In this document: piece after piece, positions 1 through 13,024 of the stretch
Position numbering within the stretch: position 1 is the first letter of the stretch
Layout: each line of letters begins with the position of its first letter
Assembly (NCBI GenBank): GCA_973895155.1
Contig: OZ316893.1
Location: forward strand, 5,022,001 to 5,086,000
Direction: 5' to 3'
DNA from: Marsupella aquatica
Lineage: Eukaryota; Marchantiophyta
DNA length: 64,000 nt
The notes under the pieces: model-generated
Told to the model about the DNA's origin: nothing
The model's database searches: none
What the model saw: the letters and a program-made list of their open reading frames with translations, nothing else
Translations under genes and position numbers: made by a program

Positions 1-2
1 AA

Positions 3-584
3 GGAAGGCCCGCCCTGGAGTGGATCACGAATTTGGCTATGAAGGCTCAGATTCACATGGGTCCATATAAGACCACGCCAAAGCCAGGTGCCATCCCTGA
101 GATTGATTTGTACCGATCCAGTAGAAATGACGCTGTGCAATCTAGCTCTTGCGACGGGATGCAGACGGGATCTTTCCCAGCAAGCCTCTTCCCAGGAAAT
201 TGCAACGCCTCCTCGAATAGCTTCGTGCCCCGAACCCCACCGGCGGAACAAGCGGTCCACAATACTTTTTCACCTTCAGAGACGTCGTCCTGTGTTACAG
301 ATGCGAGTGACCGCAAGCCCCAACTGAGGTACCCTGAACTTCTCTTCGAAGAAGACTATCGACTGGTTAGTGTGGCATCAAGGGAAATGACAACTGACAA
401 CGATTACTTCGATACTTCTTCGTCCATATGCCCATTTGGAAAGTCGGAGCCGATGGATAACGACTTCTTCGAGATGGCCTCCATGGATAGTGATTACCTC
501 GACATGATGAGAAGTCTCGTCATCCGAGATGATCACCTCGACTTGCCATACCTTGAAGATCCAACTATGCTTCTGGCGTCATGA
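3..584 (+). CDS. 3' coding end of an unrecognised plant gene (partial)
   Basis: The frame is open from the window edge (position 3) to a TGA at 582-584, about 193 codons, so the true start lies outside the window. I do not recognise the family. The N-terminal visible part is basic and proline-containing (around PYKTTPKPGAIPEIDLYRSS). The middle is Ser/Thr-rich. The C-terminal third is acidic, with repeated D-N-D-Y/F-F/D and M-D-S-D-Y-L-D-M blocks, an arrangement often seen in disordered regulatory tails. A canonical AATAAA follows about 190 bp after the stop, which supports a real 3' end. The codons show no stops or shifts. It could also be the last exon of a kinase or transcription factor; the visible part carries no catalytic motif. 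Confidence 0.55.
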   Translation, partial: GRPALEWITNLAMKAQIHMGPYKTTPKPGAIPEIDLYRSSRNDAVQSSSCDGMQTGSFPASLFPGNCNASSNSFVPRTPPAEQAVHNTFSPSETSSCVTDASDRKPQLRYPELLFEEDYRLVSVASREMTTDNDYFDTSSSICPFGKSEPMDNDFFEMASMDSDYLDMMRSLVIRDDHLDLPYLEDPTMLLAS

Positions 585-771
585 GAGTTGTAGACGATCG
601 TGGTATTTGCATATGATTCCTCTCCCAGTGTAATCTCTAGCTACAGTTTTGAGGTCCTTTAGGATCGGATCTGGAGATAAACCTCCTTTACAAGTATCTA
701 GTGGGCGAGCGAAACGGGATTCTTTTTTGTACATTGAGTGATTACTGCTTCTTCACATCCATCCGTGTTTC

Positions 772-777
772 AATAAA
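772..777 (+). terminator. Poly(A) signal AATAAA
   Basis: AATAAA lies 188 bp after the stop of the left-edge gene, in a T-rich 3' UTR context. It fits 3'-end formation of that gene. Confidence 0.5.
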
Positions 778-1084
778 CATGCTGTATATTTCGTTCACAA
801 GTCTGCGTGTTTTCCTTCCAGGGTTTTATGGCATGTCATGTCAGTAAAATCACCCGGATGTTGGGTGTTTGCTTTGATCGAAACAATTTGTCCCAAATGG
901 AAACCGATTGGTCTAGAATTGTATGGAGCGAGCATAACCTTTAGTAGTAGCAGTGGGAGAAGGGTCTGTGATGGCATTGAGGTCACTACTGACTGAACTT
1001 TGACGTATATTTCATGAATGTCATGATCAGTGAGTTGCGTCAATTCTAGCTAAGCGAGAATTGTGACGAACTGTAGTCGGGCAA

Positions 1085-1720
1085 TGTGCTTTGATGTCTA
1101 CCTCGAGTTGGATCGGTATTGAGGTCCGAACGAAGGCTGGATGTCAGATGCACGGCTGGAGAATCATCTTGGATTGATACCCTGAAGAACGCTTGGTGAA
1201 GGCACTCTGCTATGTAGGGTACACGTGAGATGACGGAGTTGGGGACGAGCGACATGTAAATGAGCTTCGTCGCGTACCGTGGAGCAGATTGAGAGGCTGC
1301 ATGGCCTTCGCTCGAAAGTCTTGTCCTACGGCTAGCTTTCAGCGGTCTTTGCCACCCCTTCAGCGAAGGAGCGCTCTCCTAGGGTGCGAAAGAGACGTTT
1401 CCTAATCACCTGATAGTTTTGATATAGTGGATTATCGTTGTCTGAGTAGTACGATTCCTCGTTGTTATGATCGCCGGGTAGCTCTTACCCCTACAGCTGC
1501 TCTAAAGCAGTGGGAGCAGCGATCTCTTCGCAGACTACTAGAGTTGTTTCACTTGTCTGTGTAAGTTGTATGGTTGGTGATGTGTCTGGAGATCAGAACC
1601 GAACTCAGAGGATTTATGTTCAGGTTGGTAAGAATTGGCGACAGTGACCCATTAATTTGTGGAACTAGGAGGCTGAGCATGGAGGCTGAGCATGGAGAAA
1701 CTACCAGACCTGTCTGGAGA
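1085..1720. repeat. Dispersed diverged repeat, copy A (partner near 21.66-22.30 kb)
   Basis: Blocks in this stretch reappear in the same order and orientation about 20.6 kb downstream. Examples are the CCTGAAGAA..GC run near 1180, the GGGGAC(A)AGtGACAT run near 1240, GGGGCAGATTGAGA-like sequence near 1282, and TCTAAAAGCAG..AGCGATCTCTT near 1500. Identity is only moderate by eye. No coding function is visible. Confidence 0.5.
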
Positions 1721-1991
1721 AGAATTATAGAGACAGAGGGGAGCTAGTCCCCACCAAAGCGTCAATGAGTATGGCATCACTATCAATTGTTTTAGTATGC
1801 CATGGGATTGGATGCACAGCATCTGCATCATGTAGGAATGATCAGAGAAGGGTGAGAATGGCTTACGTAGTTCTCACACAGTCGTGATTGAGATCCGTAA
1901 ATCCTTGATTTCGGTTACCATCCTATTTTGCTTCCTCGTCACAGGTGTCCAGTTGAGGTGCTGTCTTCTCCTGTTACATCTTTCATTTTTA

Positions 1992-2507
1992 GTATCACAC
2001 TAACCTTCTGTTACGGTACTACTCCAATTACATGGCTCGTCCTGTGCATCTCAGTATCTTACGTGTGTTCCTTCATGTCCATTTGTACTTAAACCTCCTA
2101 TCTCAGTCTCGTTCCCTAGACTACGTGTTGAGTTAGTGAGCACACGCATTCATGGAAGTGTTTACTTCACTTTTTGCGGCACCATGAGCCTTTCTCCCTT
2201 TACTTTCATCGCCGCTTTGGAAGTGCAAATACAAAGGATCGAGTATCACGTTCATCTTCTGTTAAGGTGTTACTCCAATTACATGGCGTCCTGCGCATCT
2301 TAGTAAGTGACGATTGTTTCCTTATGTCCATTCGTACTTCAACATGAAGAATGACATTTGTCAGTCTCTTTTCCTTTAATCAAACTACGTGTTGAGTTAG
2401 TGAGAAGACGCATACATGGGAAGGTTCATATCTCTTCACGGTTTCAGGAGCGTTTCTGCCTTTACTTTCGTCATGAACTGTGGAAGTGCAGCTATAAAGA
2501 AACGAGT
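1992..2507. repeat. Tandem duplication, about 251-bp unit x2 (diverged)
   Basis: Copy 1 (about 1992-2242) and copy 2 (about 2243-2507) both begin with GTATCAC and share CTTCTGTTA, TACTCCAATTACATGG, CTACGTGTTGAGTTAGTGAG and GGAAGTGCA blocks in order. Many substitutions and small indels separate them, so this is an old event. Confidence 0.8.
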
Positions 2508-3880
2508 AATCTGTGCAGAATATCTGGCGTGTATCTTGCTACCGTAAATAGTCTATGACTGGGATGATGTAGGCCTTGTCGTTCACGGAATCACGGGCCA
2601 GGAGTGGGTACATATCCGGAGGTCATGTCCATATCGTCGATAGTTATGGTAGAGCTGGAGACAAGGTTTGAGCTTAGTCTAATCATAAGAAGTAGAGCAA
2701 GCACAGAGCGGCATCCAAGACAAGTACAGGAACAGACTGCTTTCCACTTGAAATGGCGAAATGATTGATGAAATCTACCATTTTGAGTAGGACGTTAGTT
2801 CGGAGACTCGCGTAGCTTTGTCACAGATTGGCCTACTGTACGTAGCGCTTCGGATTAAAAGCCCTAGATGCGCATTGCTCCGCAATAACTTTCTGGCTTC
2901 TTGTGCTAGAGTGTGAGTGAGTACCCATTCCAATCGATGTCACGAGGTCAATTTCTGTACTGCACCCTTTCCAATCTGTATCACGAGGTCAATTTCTGTA
3001 CTACATTGCTCCGTTTTACACCATCATATCAAGGATGACTTAATTTCTGGTTAAATCTTTCAGGTGATTTGGAGATGGATGTATACCTACTTTCTGGGTC
3101 TCGGGGGAAGGTCTCTTTGAACCAACGGATACTTTGGGACATAACCAAACTGTTAGAGCCGAAAATTTAGCCGACTTCATAAATTTTAGGGCTTCGTCAA
3201 TGTTCTAGACTATCCAGATTCTTCGTGCGCTAGCAAAGCCCCATAGCTGTAGGGTGTACGGAGAAACTTGTCGAGCGCCTTTCGCTGTTGTACAGTACTT
3301 TTTGAGTGAGAAAGGTTATCATCTGTAGCGGCACTGTGTATTTGGCCTGTCTGTGGCTGGTGTCTAGGGCTAGTTTGTTCGAGAAATGGCCACTCAATTT
3401 CACGGTGTGTGCAGCCTCATTAGGGGGGCTTTACAAGAACTTGGGGGCAGCCATTCCATTTTTTCTAAGTGAAAGATGCAATCCTAACCATTCATATGTG
3501 GGAACTGGCCACACTTCACTTTACATGAACTTGGGGGCACAATGAACAAAAAGCATTATCGAACCTAGTCATCTGTCAGTGGGTCCCTTGTGGGTCCCTT
3601 TTTTTGGTGAGGTGTGCAAGCTTTTTTGTCAAAAACTTAGACCTCCTCTTGAGGTGGCCTAAAAACTTGGAGCAAACGGCCCCTTGTTTTAAGGGAATTG
3701 CATTGATTACTTCCAGACCTGACACATTTTGGCTCAGGCATTTTAACTTTTGTGGAATGAAATGGCCATCAACTTTGCTCTGGATGAAGAGAGAGTGAAC
3801 GGCCTCCACCGTCTTGTAAAGCCCCTCTTACTTCGTATGTTCATGTGAGGCATCACTGAGAGGATAGGAATGTATGGGAA

Positions 3881-4350
3881 GTGGGGAAGGGTATTGGAGA
3901 AGTTTGGTTTTGACCTTCTGGGGAAAAACGAAATCAAGGTAGGCACTTGCCATTGCTAAAGTGTATGCACCTTGAGATTCGGCTGAGGAGGAGGCTGAAG
4001 CGCTAGTTCAGTATCAGTTAGAGGTACTGTAGGTGGAAGTTCATCGATTTATTCTTGAGCTACCATCCCAGATGCAGTGAATCTACGTGTGTTCCGTAGA
4101 ATGGGGAATGGCCTTGGAGAAGTCTGGTTCTGACCTTCTCGGGATTAACGAATCGAGATAGCACTTGCCATTGCTAAATTGTATGCACCTTGAGATTCTG
4201 CTGAGGAGGAGGCCGAAGCGCTAGTTCAACGTTAGCTAGAGCTACTGTAGCTAGATTGAAGTGTTTTGCCTTGAAAACTGTAGGTAGAAGTTGATCGAGT
4301 TATTCTTGAGCTACTACCGGAGTTGCAGCGAATCTATGTGTGTTCTGTAG
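3881..4350. repeat. Tandem duplication, about 220-250-bp unit x2 (diverged)
   Basis: Copy 1 (about 3881-4100) and copy 2 (about 4101-4350) share GGGGAA, TTGGAGAAG, GCACTTGCCATTGCTAAA, GTATGCACCTTGAGATTC, CTGAGGAGGAGGC, GAAGCGCTAGTTCA and TATTCTTGAGCTAC in order. Copy 2 carries an extra block of about 35 bp around 4255-4290. Confidence 0.8.
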
Positions 4351-5969
4351 CAAAAGTATTTGTGCTTCGTTGCATGGTCGAAACAAACGTTGGAGTGCAA
4401 ATCAAAAGGATGTAGCTAGTTTGAGGGGGGAGTGGTTGACATGATGTGAGTCTGTCCAGACCTTCTAATCGACGAATCTGACATCGTCATCCAGCAAGTC
4501 TGTGACACTTGGTGACCAGGGTCATATGCTGAACAGATCCCGAAAATAGTACAATTCTGACATCCTCATACTGACATTGTCACAAGATCAATTAAAAAAG
4601 GTAGAACCCATACACGCTACATATGACTGCCACGCAACCAGGGCTGCCGCCGGCGCGTCAACACGCCTAAAATCCGGGCCTAAAACATACTACAGTCGTC
4701 GGCAAATCAGCCAATGCCAACGCTGTGCACCATAGTTGAGAAACCGTCTTGGCACTGCCTCTGTGCTCATCGTGCTCTTAGCACATTGGTAGGCCAAGGT
4801 AGTCCACGATATTGAACTATAAGTCGGTGCACTAACTCTCAGGCGAGGTCGGATTCAATTACCTCGAAGAGAAGGTCTCGAACGCAACCGTTGGACCAAA
4901 TACTGAAGAGACCCGTCTTGCCCAGGGGATACCTCTACTGTCGCAAGCTGAAACCATGAAATGACAATACTCTTGAGAATTCTGAAAATCATACAAGATG
5001 ATTAGAAAATAGACTAGTAAAGCAGATAGTCAGATTGACAGTCAGATTGAACTAGAGTGTTTCAGACTTGGCTGCTAAACTTTTATTCACAATCACGCCA
5101 ATTGAACCTGTCATTAGAGGACCACTGAGTATCGAATTTGAACAAATTTGAACAGTGATCCATATTCATGTATAGCTGACGGTTCTGTCATGGTCAGCTT
5201 TTCATAACGATGTATCCCACCAAGCTATGGAGCCCCACATTGAGAGTATTATATCATCCGCCTCCGTTCAACATTTCATAGTTGTACGGGGAGGAAATTG
5301 AAGCTCCCGTAAACCTCAATATTTGATAAGATGCTCAATGGACTGGTGGAACCCGCACGAAATCTTCAGTGTTACGTCGGGAGAGTATCCACCTATTTTT
5401 GTTCATGTCGAGAATACATAATTTCTCTCGTCAGTGGTACAGGACAAATATCCACTTGCTGATGTTCGTTCACGTCTTGACAATTCTCGCGAGGCACTAG
5501 AGGCTCTATAGCGTTGTCTGCCCAGTCTGCAAGTCTCAGGGATGTTTCAAGTGCACTTTCCTCTGTTAATACCATTTTATCTGTTTGCCACTTAATATAC
5601 AGTAATGAAGCCTCAGTGAAGTTTTCTTTCTTTCTTTGTGAAACATCATTTAAGCGTACAGTCGTGTCAAAATAGCTGCAAAATTGAAGCAATTGTAGCC
5701 ATGACTGTAGATCCCTTGCCTACTCTCCCTCTATCGCATCTCATACATGTGGAATCGTGTCTCCCAGTTGGGCGCCTTTTCTTTTGTGGTAGTTTGAAAA
5801 ACATGCGTGTTGTTGCTTTCTCTGGCCTTTTTGCACTGACTTGCCTTCTTCGGCCTGCTGGTTCCCCCCATCTGTGGGGATTCTTGCAGAATAAATTCTA
5901 CAGACTTTAAAAAAGAAAATACTTACATATATGAGTCATGGCACTGGAATTGTTGTCAGGATGTCCATT

Positions 5970-6085
5970 GGCCTCTTTTAAGGGGTGCACAAAAAACAAA
6001 CATGAAATGTAAAGTATTTGTGATACAGGCCTCTTTTAACGGGTGCACAAAAAACAAACATGAAATGTAATGTATTTGTGATACA
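5970..6085. repeat. Near-exact 58-bp tandem duplication
   Basis: The unit begins GGCCTCTTTTAA and ends GTATTTGTGATACA. The copies (5970-6027 and 6028-6085) differ at only about two positions, indicating a recent duplication. Confidence 0.9.
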
Positions 6086-7428
6086 AGTTTTTTCTGTGTC
6101 TTTCGATGCACAAATCAAGTACAAATGACATGAACTTTCTGTCAGCCCATAAGGACGGTTGCTTCTAAGAATTCTCATAGCACCTGTGACAGATGACAGG
6201 GCTTTTTAATTCCATTTAGAGGAAGAATCAGTTTTAGGGTGCTCAAAAATCAAAGAATGCTATGTCATTAATATGTGTTTAGTTTTGTACAGCACATTTT
6301 TAAGTTGATAAGGGTAATGTATCTAAAGTTAGTCCTCACTGTCGCACATGGTACTAGGGGCTTGGGGGTCACTCTATGGACCTATATCATGTGCAATGTT
6401 TTGGGGTTTGGACCCCCCTAACTCATAAGTGGTTTGTTACCTCTTACTTTCTTACTTTAGAGCTGCCCATACTATTAGAAAAGTTTTTTCTAGAATTAAA
6501 CAAGATCCAAAAAGACAATTACCTACAAGACAACATTCAACACATTCAAGATCCTGCAATTTACTCTTTCTATTCACTTGAAGAGTACATTTCAGAACTT
6601 TTGTACAAACCATAAATCATGGTTTTGCTGTTACATTGCAAATGAGACATATCTTTTGTTTGCTAAGTCAAACAAAAGGTAAAGGCATTTACTCTTGCCT
6701 GGTCTAGAGTTAATCTAACTGTAGTCAGATACTTGATCAACGTTAGATATGCTACTTAGTGTATGTGCAAGCAAGAGTTGACATGTTCAGGGATTTCACT
6801 TCCAATGCATACATGGCACATCATGTGCAACAAAGAATATGGTCATTTATTGGTTTGAAGGGAAGACCTAATGATTTACGAGGAAGAACATTAAGGTTGT
6901 TTAAATCTAATTTCGAGACTTATGAGGAAAGACAGGGTTAAAAAACCAATTTAAGTATATTCCAAATTAATAGGTGTATAGCCCCCAAGTTAGCATGTGA
7001 GTGGAGCTCCAGCTCATCCTTACGGACCCGAATGGGAAGTTCCTTCCAAAATTCCTGGATGCATTGGTAGCCACATCAGCATGATTGGTCACAAACAAGA
7101 ACAATAAGTTATACAAGAAGAAACAACTTTGACTATTTGTGTTTGAGGCAAGGCAAAGACAAACAGTCAAACCCAATAACTATAAAAACAATGGAAAACT
7201 GAAAAGTAGCATTTCAAATAAACAAAGAATGAGTCAAATAGGGGCGAATTGTGACTGATATATCAATCACAATTTGTTTGAATTTTCTATTTGATGTACA
7301 CATTTTAAAATAATGACGAGTAGAAAGAAACTTTTCTACTCTAATATTTACCAAGGTAACATAAGAAACTCAAGAAAGTTTAAACTTCTCTAACATTTAC
7401 AATATAATCTAAGAAACCCTTAGTTTGG

Positions 7429-7565
7429 CTACTATGGATAAACAAGTAACAAGCAAATGTTTAAAACACCATAAATACTATGGGCAAAGGAATACTACTA
7501 TGGATAAAATAGTAACAAGAAAATGTAAAAAACACCATAAATACTATATGGGCAAAGGAATACCA
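7429..7565. repeat. About 67-bp tandem duplication
   Basis: ACTATGGATAAA, AGTAACAAG, AACACCATAAATACTAT and GGGCAAAGGAATAC occur twice in order, with a few indels between the copies. Confidence 0.75.
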
Positions 7566-9955
7566 AGGGACTATCTCTAAGACCCTTCAACTACTATGGA
7601 CAAGAAAATATTTTGCATGAATGATATGGAATGTTACATCAAGGGAAATTCCCATACAATACAGCAACCAAGCCGTACTAACCAGCAAACTGAAAAGCCT
7701 GTTAGAGCTACAAAATGAACCCCATAGGAGGCCCTTCCACCATGGTAGAGGTTGAAGGGTGCAAAGGCTTTTCCACCCTTCAACCTGCTATCTCACTACC
7801 AAATGATTGTAAACTAAACTCGTCAAGGAACTACCAAACATCCCTTACCAAGGGCCAGGGGAGATATAAACCAGAAATAATATACCCAAGGGAGAAAGTC
7901 CTGGGGTTCTAGTTCAGTCTCCCCTGGCCCTTAATTAAGGAGGGCTCAGACAAACTCTAAGGAGCAGTCCTAAAAACTCAAAAGATAATAAAAGTCTTAA
8001 GCTCTCAAGCAAACAATTGAACCAGCTTGTGCAAAACTATCTACTGAGTGGTCTATATCCAGTGTGATAACAAGTTCTCCAAGTGATCCATGAATACCCT
8101 CAAAATGACATCAAGGCTTTTGCTTGTAGTGTACCCTACTGTTAATTGCAATAAAAAAGCTTTCGAACAAACTAATTATTGATGTGGGTTTAGGTTGTGC
8201 TACAGGCTACTTGAGATAGACATCAATGGTACTGGTAGCAAACTGCTAGAGGTAGGGAAAATCTAAAACACTAAAATATGTGACTCCAAATTTTCTTTAT
8301 TATGGTCTCTTTACAAAATGTCACTCTGGTGAGAAGAGTCCCTCACTGTTTGATTATGGTGACATTTTCGCCTGACCAAAAGATGGACTGAAGGTGCCAC
8401 TGTACACTTTTGCTGTGTCCAACACTTCACTCTCCTTGCAGCTTGCACATCCTTTGAAATCCGGTTGCCAGGCCGACTTGCCTGACCAATTCTGTCAGTG
8501 TTGACAACACTTCTGCAACATCACTTATCTCAACAAGACTGAACAATGCAAGGGTGAGTGTCCATAAATATGCTCTGGGAGGCGCAACCATTAGTGTATA
8601 ATAGTGGTACCAGATGTGAATCAATAGCAGTGCTACCAAACTGGGAGCATGTAGATCAATTGTAATAGTACCAAAATACTTGTTATAGGTACTCGATATC
8701 ATCTGCCTGGGCTTGTTATAGTCACAAAGATCTGCTTTTTGCATTGAAACCCAACGACGATCCACCCATCAGTAGAGATTCAGAGTCACTGAGATCTGCT
8801 CATGAAAATAGACTTTTTATAACACTAGGAGTTCGTCTTATGCACCTACCAGCCAAATCGATGTCAGTGTCAAAATGACGACTTGAAATGGTGCTGGGCC
8901 CAACTCCCTAGAAACGTTGCCCCAAGAAACCTATTTACCTTTAGGCTATAGATATGTTCAGCGACATCCCATTCAAGAGTTCTGACTAATGTGGTCTCCT
9001 ACCTGACTGATCCAGAACAGTACTCCACGATTCGTTGCTCTGGGCCCAAGGTCCTGCAGAGATTAGGCTCAGCTCTCAAGAGGAGCAAAAGGTGAAGGAT
9101 TAATATAATGAATGTTGAATCAAGTAATTATATGCGATCGACTCCGAAGCCTTGGGAATGCTTTAGAGTTGACTAGGCCCAAATGAAGTAATAGAGTCCA
9201 CGATTTGTGGAAAAACACCATTGCTGTGAGAGAGCTCGAATGAAATCTTCAACCGTCAAGCTTAAAAGAATCATTTACTGCTGCTGTCAGTGAACTTTGT
9301 TAGGGGCTGGTGACAGTTTGTCTACTACTTTTACTGGTCACGTGAAATGGTCTCAGATTTCCAAGAATCTTAAGAGTCCAATGCGACACAATCGATAGGG
9401 CCAACGTCCGCAATTTACTGACTCATTGACTGTATATCAGATATTCTGAATTACTCACACAGCTCGATTTTAGCATTCAGGACAATGCGTGGAATGTCAT
9501 TTGCGTTACCACTGGACACTGCTCATACATCAGTACAGGACATATTTTTCATTAACCACATGAGAAGCTTTCACGCAAGGCTTGTGGATTTTTTGCAAGG
9601 TTCACTTGACACTGGATACACTTTTCGTAACTAATGGTGACAAGTACATGTAATCCACTTGGTAACTAGAATGGAGTGTACAATTGCTAGACTAAAGGTA
9701 CAAGAATAATCACAAGATTTCTAAAACTCCCACCTTCAAGTAACGAGCTAGAAGATACTCAACCCTCTGAATTAACCTGATCGTATCCACAATACGTATA
9801 AAGAAATTTGGAACAGACTGGGATAACTTTTGCAGACCCTGGCAATTGCCAAAGATTAATCAAGTACGTACTACAGCTGCGGGGCACAGGGGGATCAGTA
9901 GATTGAGACTCTTGCACGTTTGTGAACCACTCAAGCAAACTACCTTCCAGCAAGC

Positions 9956-11510
9956 TTAGCCTTTGACATTTTCTCTGATGAACTGCTCCACAATCCCAAC
10001 TTTGCCATGAAGAGCTGAAACTTCGCACACAGAAACTTTGTTGACGCATTGAGCCAGTTCGAATGGTCCAGTCTGTGACCCAATCATGATCTCTGTTCCT
10101 ACATCAGCATCTGAGGTTGCTTTCCTAGTACTGCGTAGCTTCTCACTGCAGAAAACATCAAAAAAGGAATGTAAGGTAAGTTTATATTCAAGCCTAGGGT
10201 TTCTATACAGTGATTTGTTTTTAGCCTACGCTCAGGATAAATGACCAAATTCTTACATCTCTTTCTCCAGCTGCCGGCGAATGAAATCGACCGAGTGAGC
10301 TGTGACTTTGTCCATCTTGTTGCAAGCAATCAACACTGGAATCCTCTTCCGGACCACCACAGCCTTCGTTAGCACGTCATATAAATATCTGCAGATCCCA
10401 ACCCACACACGAAGATGAGTTCTCTGTAACGACGATCCTAAGAACATGCTTTCATCGAGTATCCCAAATCAGACAATAAAAGAAGTGATTGGGGAGATGG
10501 CGACTGTACTCTGCAGTGAGTCGAACATGCGGCATAAAGTCTAACGCATCAACTAGAAACACAATTCCGCTCGCTTGAGGTAAAAACTCTTCGATCTTGG
10601 GCTTTAGTCTGGGGTGGCCTGGGACATCGACTATGTGAACCGGTTTTGTCTTCTTTCCTTTCTGAGTGGCAAATCCAAAGATTGCTACAGGTCAGTCACC
10701 GAGCAAATTCAATGTAAAAGGTAAGGAGACCACATTTACAAAATGTGGAAATTAAACATTGTTACCTACTCCATCCGAACAAATTTGAACTCTAAAAGGA
10801 AGGTAAGGCTTTCCGTGTCCCACTTGTTGCTCTGCTTCAGAATGGAGAATGAAGCGGCCTTCATTAGGTTCCATCGACGTTACTGTCCCTTGATGCGTAG
10901 ACCCGTCACGGAGCTGTGCAAAAGTCCAGCATCCATGTTCAGGGTCATCTCAAGGTCACAAACTAGCTCGATGCGAAAGAAATTAAACTCTAATCGACAA
11001 ATGTACGCACTTGGTAGTAAAGGGCAGTCTTTCCTCCTCCGCTCAATCCCAACAGCAAGATGGTGTCCCGCTTCTTTCCTCCAACAGCAGCACGAACGGC
11101 TGTTGTTTTGCATCAATGGACAACCCCAAAACAGAGAGTGTGAGGGCGCAACGAAGTATTCCGGGGTCAACAGCAGGAAGTGATCCAATGAAGCAAGTCT
11201 AGCGAGGCTACAGCAACTGATTCCGAGGTCTCAGAAATTGCGAACAATCGACTTCTAAAAAACCTCCACATCAAGAACAGGCAGAAGAACTGGAAAACTT
11301 TGACTGCCCACCCCAGAATAGGAGCAAAAATGTGGTGAGAAGCAAGATTCCGAAGGTCAAGAGAACCGGCGCGAGTCCTTCCCCTTCCAGACCAAACCGC
11401 TTCTGCAGGTGCCCAAATCGCAGACCCAAATGCAGGTGCAACGCATCCCATTTTGGCGACGATAATATTCCCTGTCCCCCTTCCGCAAAACCCGGCTGCT
11501 CAGCCATCAC
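9956..11510 (-). CDS. SRPRB: Signal recognition particle receptor subunit beta (SRPRB), complete, six exons
   Basis: Membrane-anchored small GTPase subunit of the SRP receptor; it docks ribosome-SRP complexes at the ER by holding the alpha subunit. Exons on the minus strand: 11510-11312, 11099-11011, 10913-10824, 10661-10510, 10388-10257, 10145-9956, joined by GT-AG introns with consistent phase into 283 codons, close to the family's usual length. A hydrophobic segment (residues about 45-66) is the N-terminal anchor. G1 is GLSGGGKT (84-91), G3 is DVPGH (138-142), G4 is NKMD (200-203) and the G5 region is near SAL (264-266). The stretch YDVLTKA..VRKRIPVL is strongly family-typical. The start is the first of two adjacent ATGs. 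No lesions are seen. The gene sits alone and the promoter side carries a telo-box. The third intron's donor (GTGGGA) is weak. Confidence 0.95.
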
Positions 11511-11588
11511 CTCCCGTCTCGATCCAAAAGCCCTAAACTTCTTGCTTACGGGACCGAACTAAATTCAAAACCTGTTCAGCTCGGATTG

Positions 11589-11596
11589 TTTATAAA
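11589..11596 (-). promoter_or_regulatory. Possible TATA box of SRPRB
   Basis: The palindromic TTTATAAA lies about 80 bp upstream of the SRPRB start codon. The distance suits a short 5' leader, but no transcript start can be seen directly. Confidence 0.35.
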
Positions 11597-11782
11597 TCGT
11601 TCAGCAGGTTTTGCCTGAGTTGGTTTCTTTCTTCCTTCTACGGTTTCTGCCTCTCCATAAAGTAACAAAATTGCCCCACGGTGAACTTCTCCCGCAACTC
11701 TGCTCCTCGTTTAAGGACTATTCTCCGCCCTCTTTCGTTCGGTACTCTGTTGTCCACTCAATCTTCCTGCAACCCAACTACT

Positions 11783-11791
11783 AAACCCTAA
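11783..11791 (-). promoter_or_regulatory. Telo-box AAACCCTAA upstream of SRPRB
   Basis: AAACCCTAA is on the + strand about 275 bp upstream of the SRPRB start. Telo-boxes are known in promoters of plant translation-related and growth-linked genes, which fits an SRP receptor gene. Confidence 0.45.
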
Positions 11792-12084
11792 GTCCACCTC
11801 TCTCACATCCTCGTTGAGATCCTCAGCATGAGAAGTTGCCCATTCTAGCTACACAATTCAGGTCGACATGCCTCTTCAAACCCTACAATGAAATTTCGAC
11901 AGATGATGTATAATGTCAAAAGGAGCAATTAAATTGAACAAAGGCACTGTACAAATGACGGGCAGCGGGAGTGCAATTATTCTCGAATAAATGGAAGTCC
12001 ATCATTATGGAAGTACTGGTAAAACCTACGTTACACATCTCATCGCCCATCCAGACATGGATCCACACCTTCACCCGTAAGAAC

Positions 12085-12855
12085 TTCGCGTATTACATCA
12101 AGTTTGAATGCAAGTGCGACGCGAGGATCGGTAATATTGAAGAGGGGAAACACAAAGCTCCAGATTATACAGTTGACGAGTATAAGGGTTCATCTAAGGC
12201 AAAGAAAGAACACCCTCGATCAAAGCAGTAGAATGGAAATGCGAAGGGTCGGAAAATGAAGAAAAGAAGCACGAAGCTGTGGATTATACAGTGGACGAGA
12301 ATAAGTGTTCAATGAAGGCAAAAAATGAAAACCCCCGATCAAAGCAGTGAAATGGAAAATGCGAGGGGTCGGGAATAATGAATGAAATAAACACGAAGCT
12401 CTGGTTTTTACAGTTGACGAGTATAAGGGTTCATCTAAAACAACGGAAGAACACCTTCGATCAACGCAGTGAAATGGAAATGCGAGGGGTCGGGAAATGA
12501 AGGAAAGAAGCACGCAGCTCTGGCATATACAGTTTACGAGTATAAGGGCTCAATGAACGACAATTGTTTTTCAAAAAAACGCGGTCGATGCATAGAAATG
12601 GAAATGCGAGGGATCGGGAACAATGTAAGAAAGAAGGCTCTGGTTCATACAGTCGACGAGTACAAGTGTTCACTGAAGGCCCAAATAAAAAACACACCCC
12701 CGATTAAAGAACTGAAACGGAAATGCGAGGGGTCGGGAGTAACGAAGGAAAGAAACACGAAGCTCGGGTTTACACATTTGACGAGTATAGGTGTTCCTTT
12801 CAAGGCCAAAAACGAACATCCTCGACCAAAGCAGTGAAGCGGAAACGTGGGCGGA
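12085..12855. repeat. About 118-bp minisatellite, 6-7 diverged units
   Basis: Units are marked by CGATCAAAGCAGTGAAATGG (variants near 12218, 12337, 12455, 12573, 12700 and 12820), then GCGAGGGGTCGGGAA, AAACACGAAGCTC and ACGAGTATAAG. The period is about 116-125 bp. The units differ substantially from one another. The reading frames found across the array have no family resemblance and follow the repeat period. Confidence 0.9.
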
Positions 12856-13024
12856 TTTCGGAAGGGATGGAGGAATAACTTACCTCCAAGGCGACGGTGC
12901 CTGGCAGTCAGCAAATAAGCAAAAGGCGGACGTATACACAATTCGCAGCAGGCCCAACTCCAACAGAAAAGAATCGACGAGGAGAAACGGAGTTCGGCTC
13001 TCGAGACTCATCCCGTCATCCCGG

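Larger units (their letters stand above)
2508..9955. other. Gene-poor interval with small repeats
   Basis: No reading frame here is convincing. The longer open frames (99 aa at 5393-5692 minus, 112 aa at 8427-8765 minus) match no family I know and lack supporting splice structure. The interval contains a roughly 42-bp doublet at 2928-3001 (shared block CACGAGGTCAATTTCTGTAC), the duplications listed separately, and AT-rich unique DNA from about 6.2 to 8.3 kb. Confidence 0.5.

Noticed and set aside
5393-5692. 99-codon minus-strand frame
   Set aside because: No homology recognised and no splice or promoter support.
8427-8765. 112-codon minus-strand frame
   Set aside because: Hydrophobic and open, but no recognised family and no neighbouring exons.
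12220-12941. Frames of 78-122 codons across the 118-bp array
   Set aside because: They follow the repeat period and are not conserved between units.
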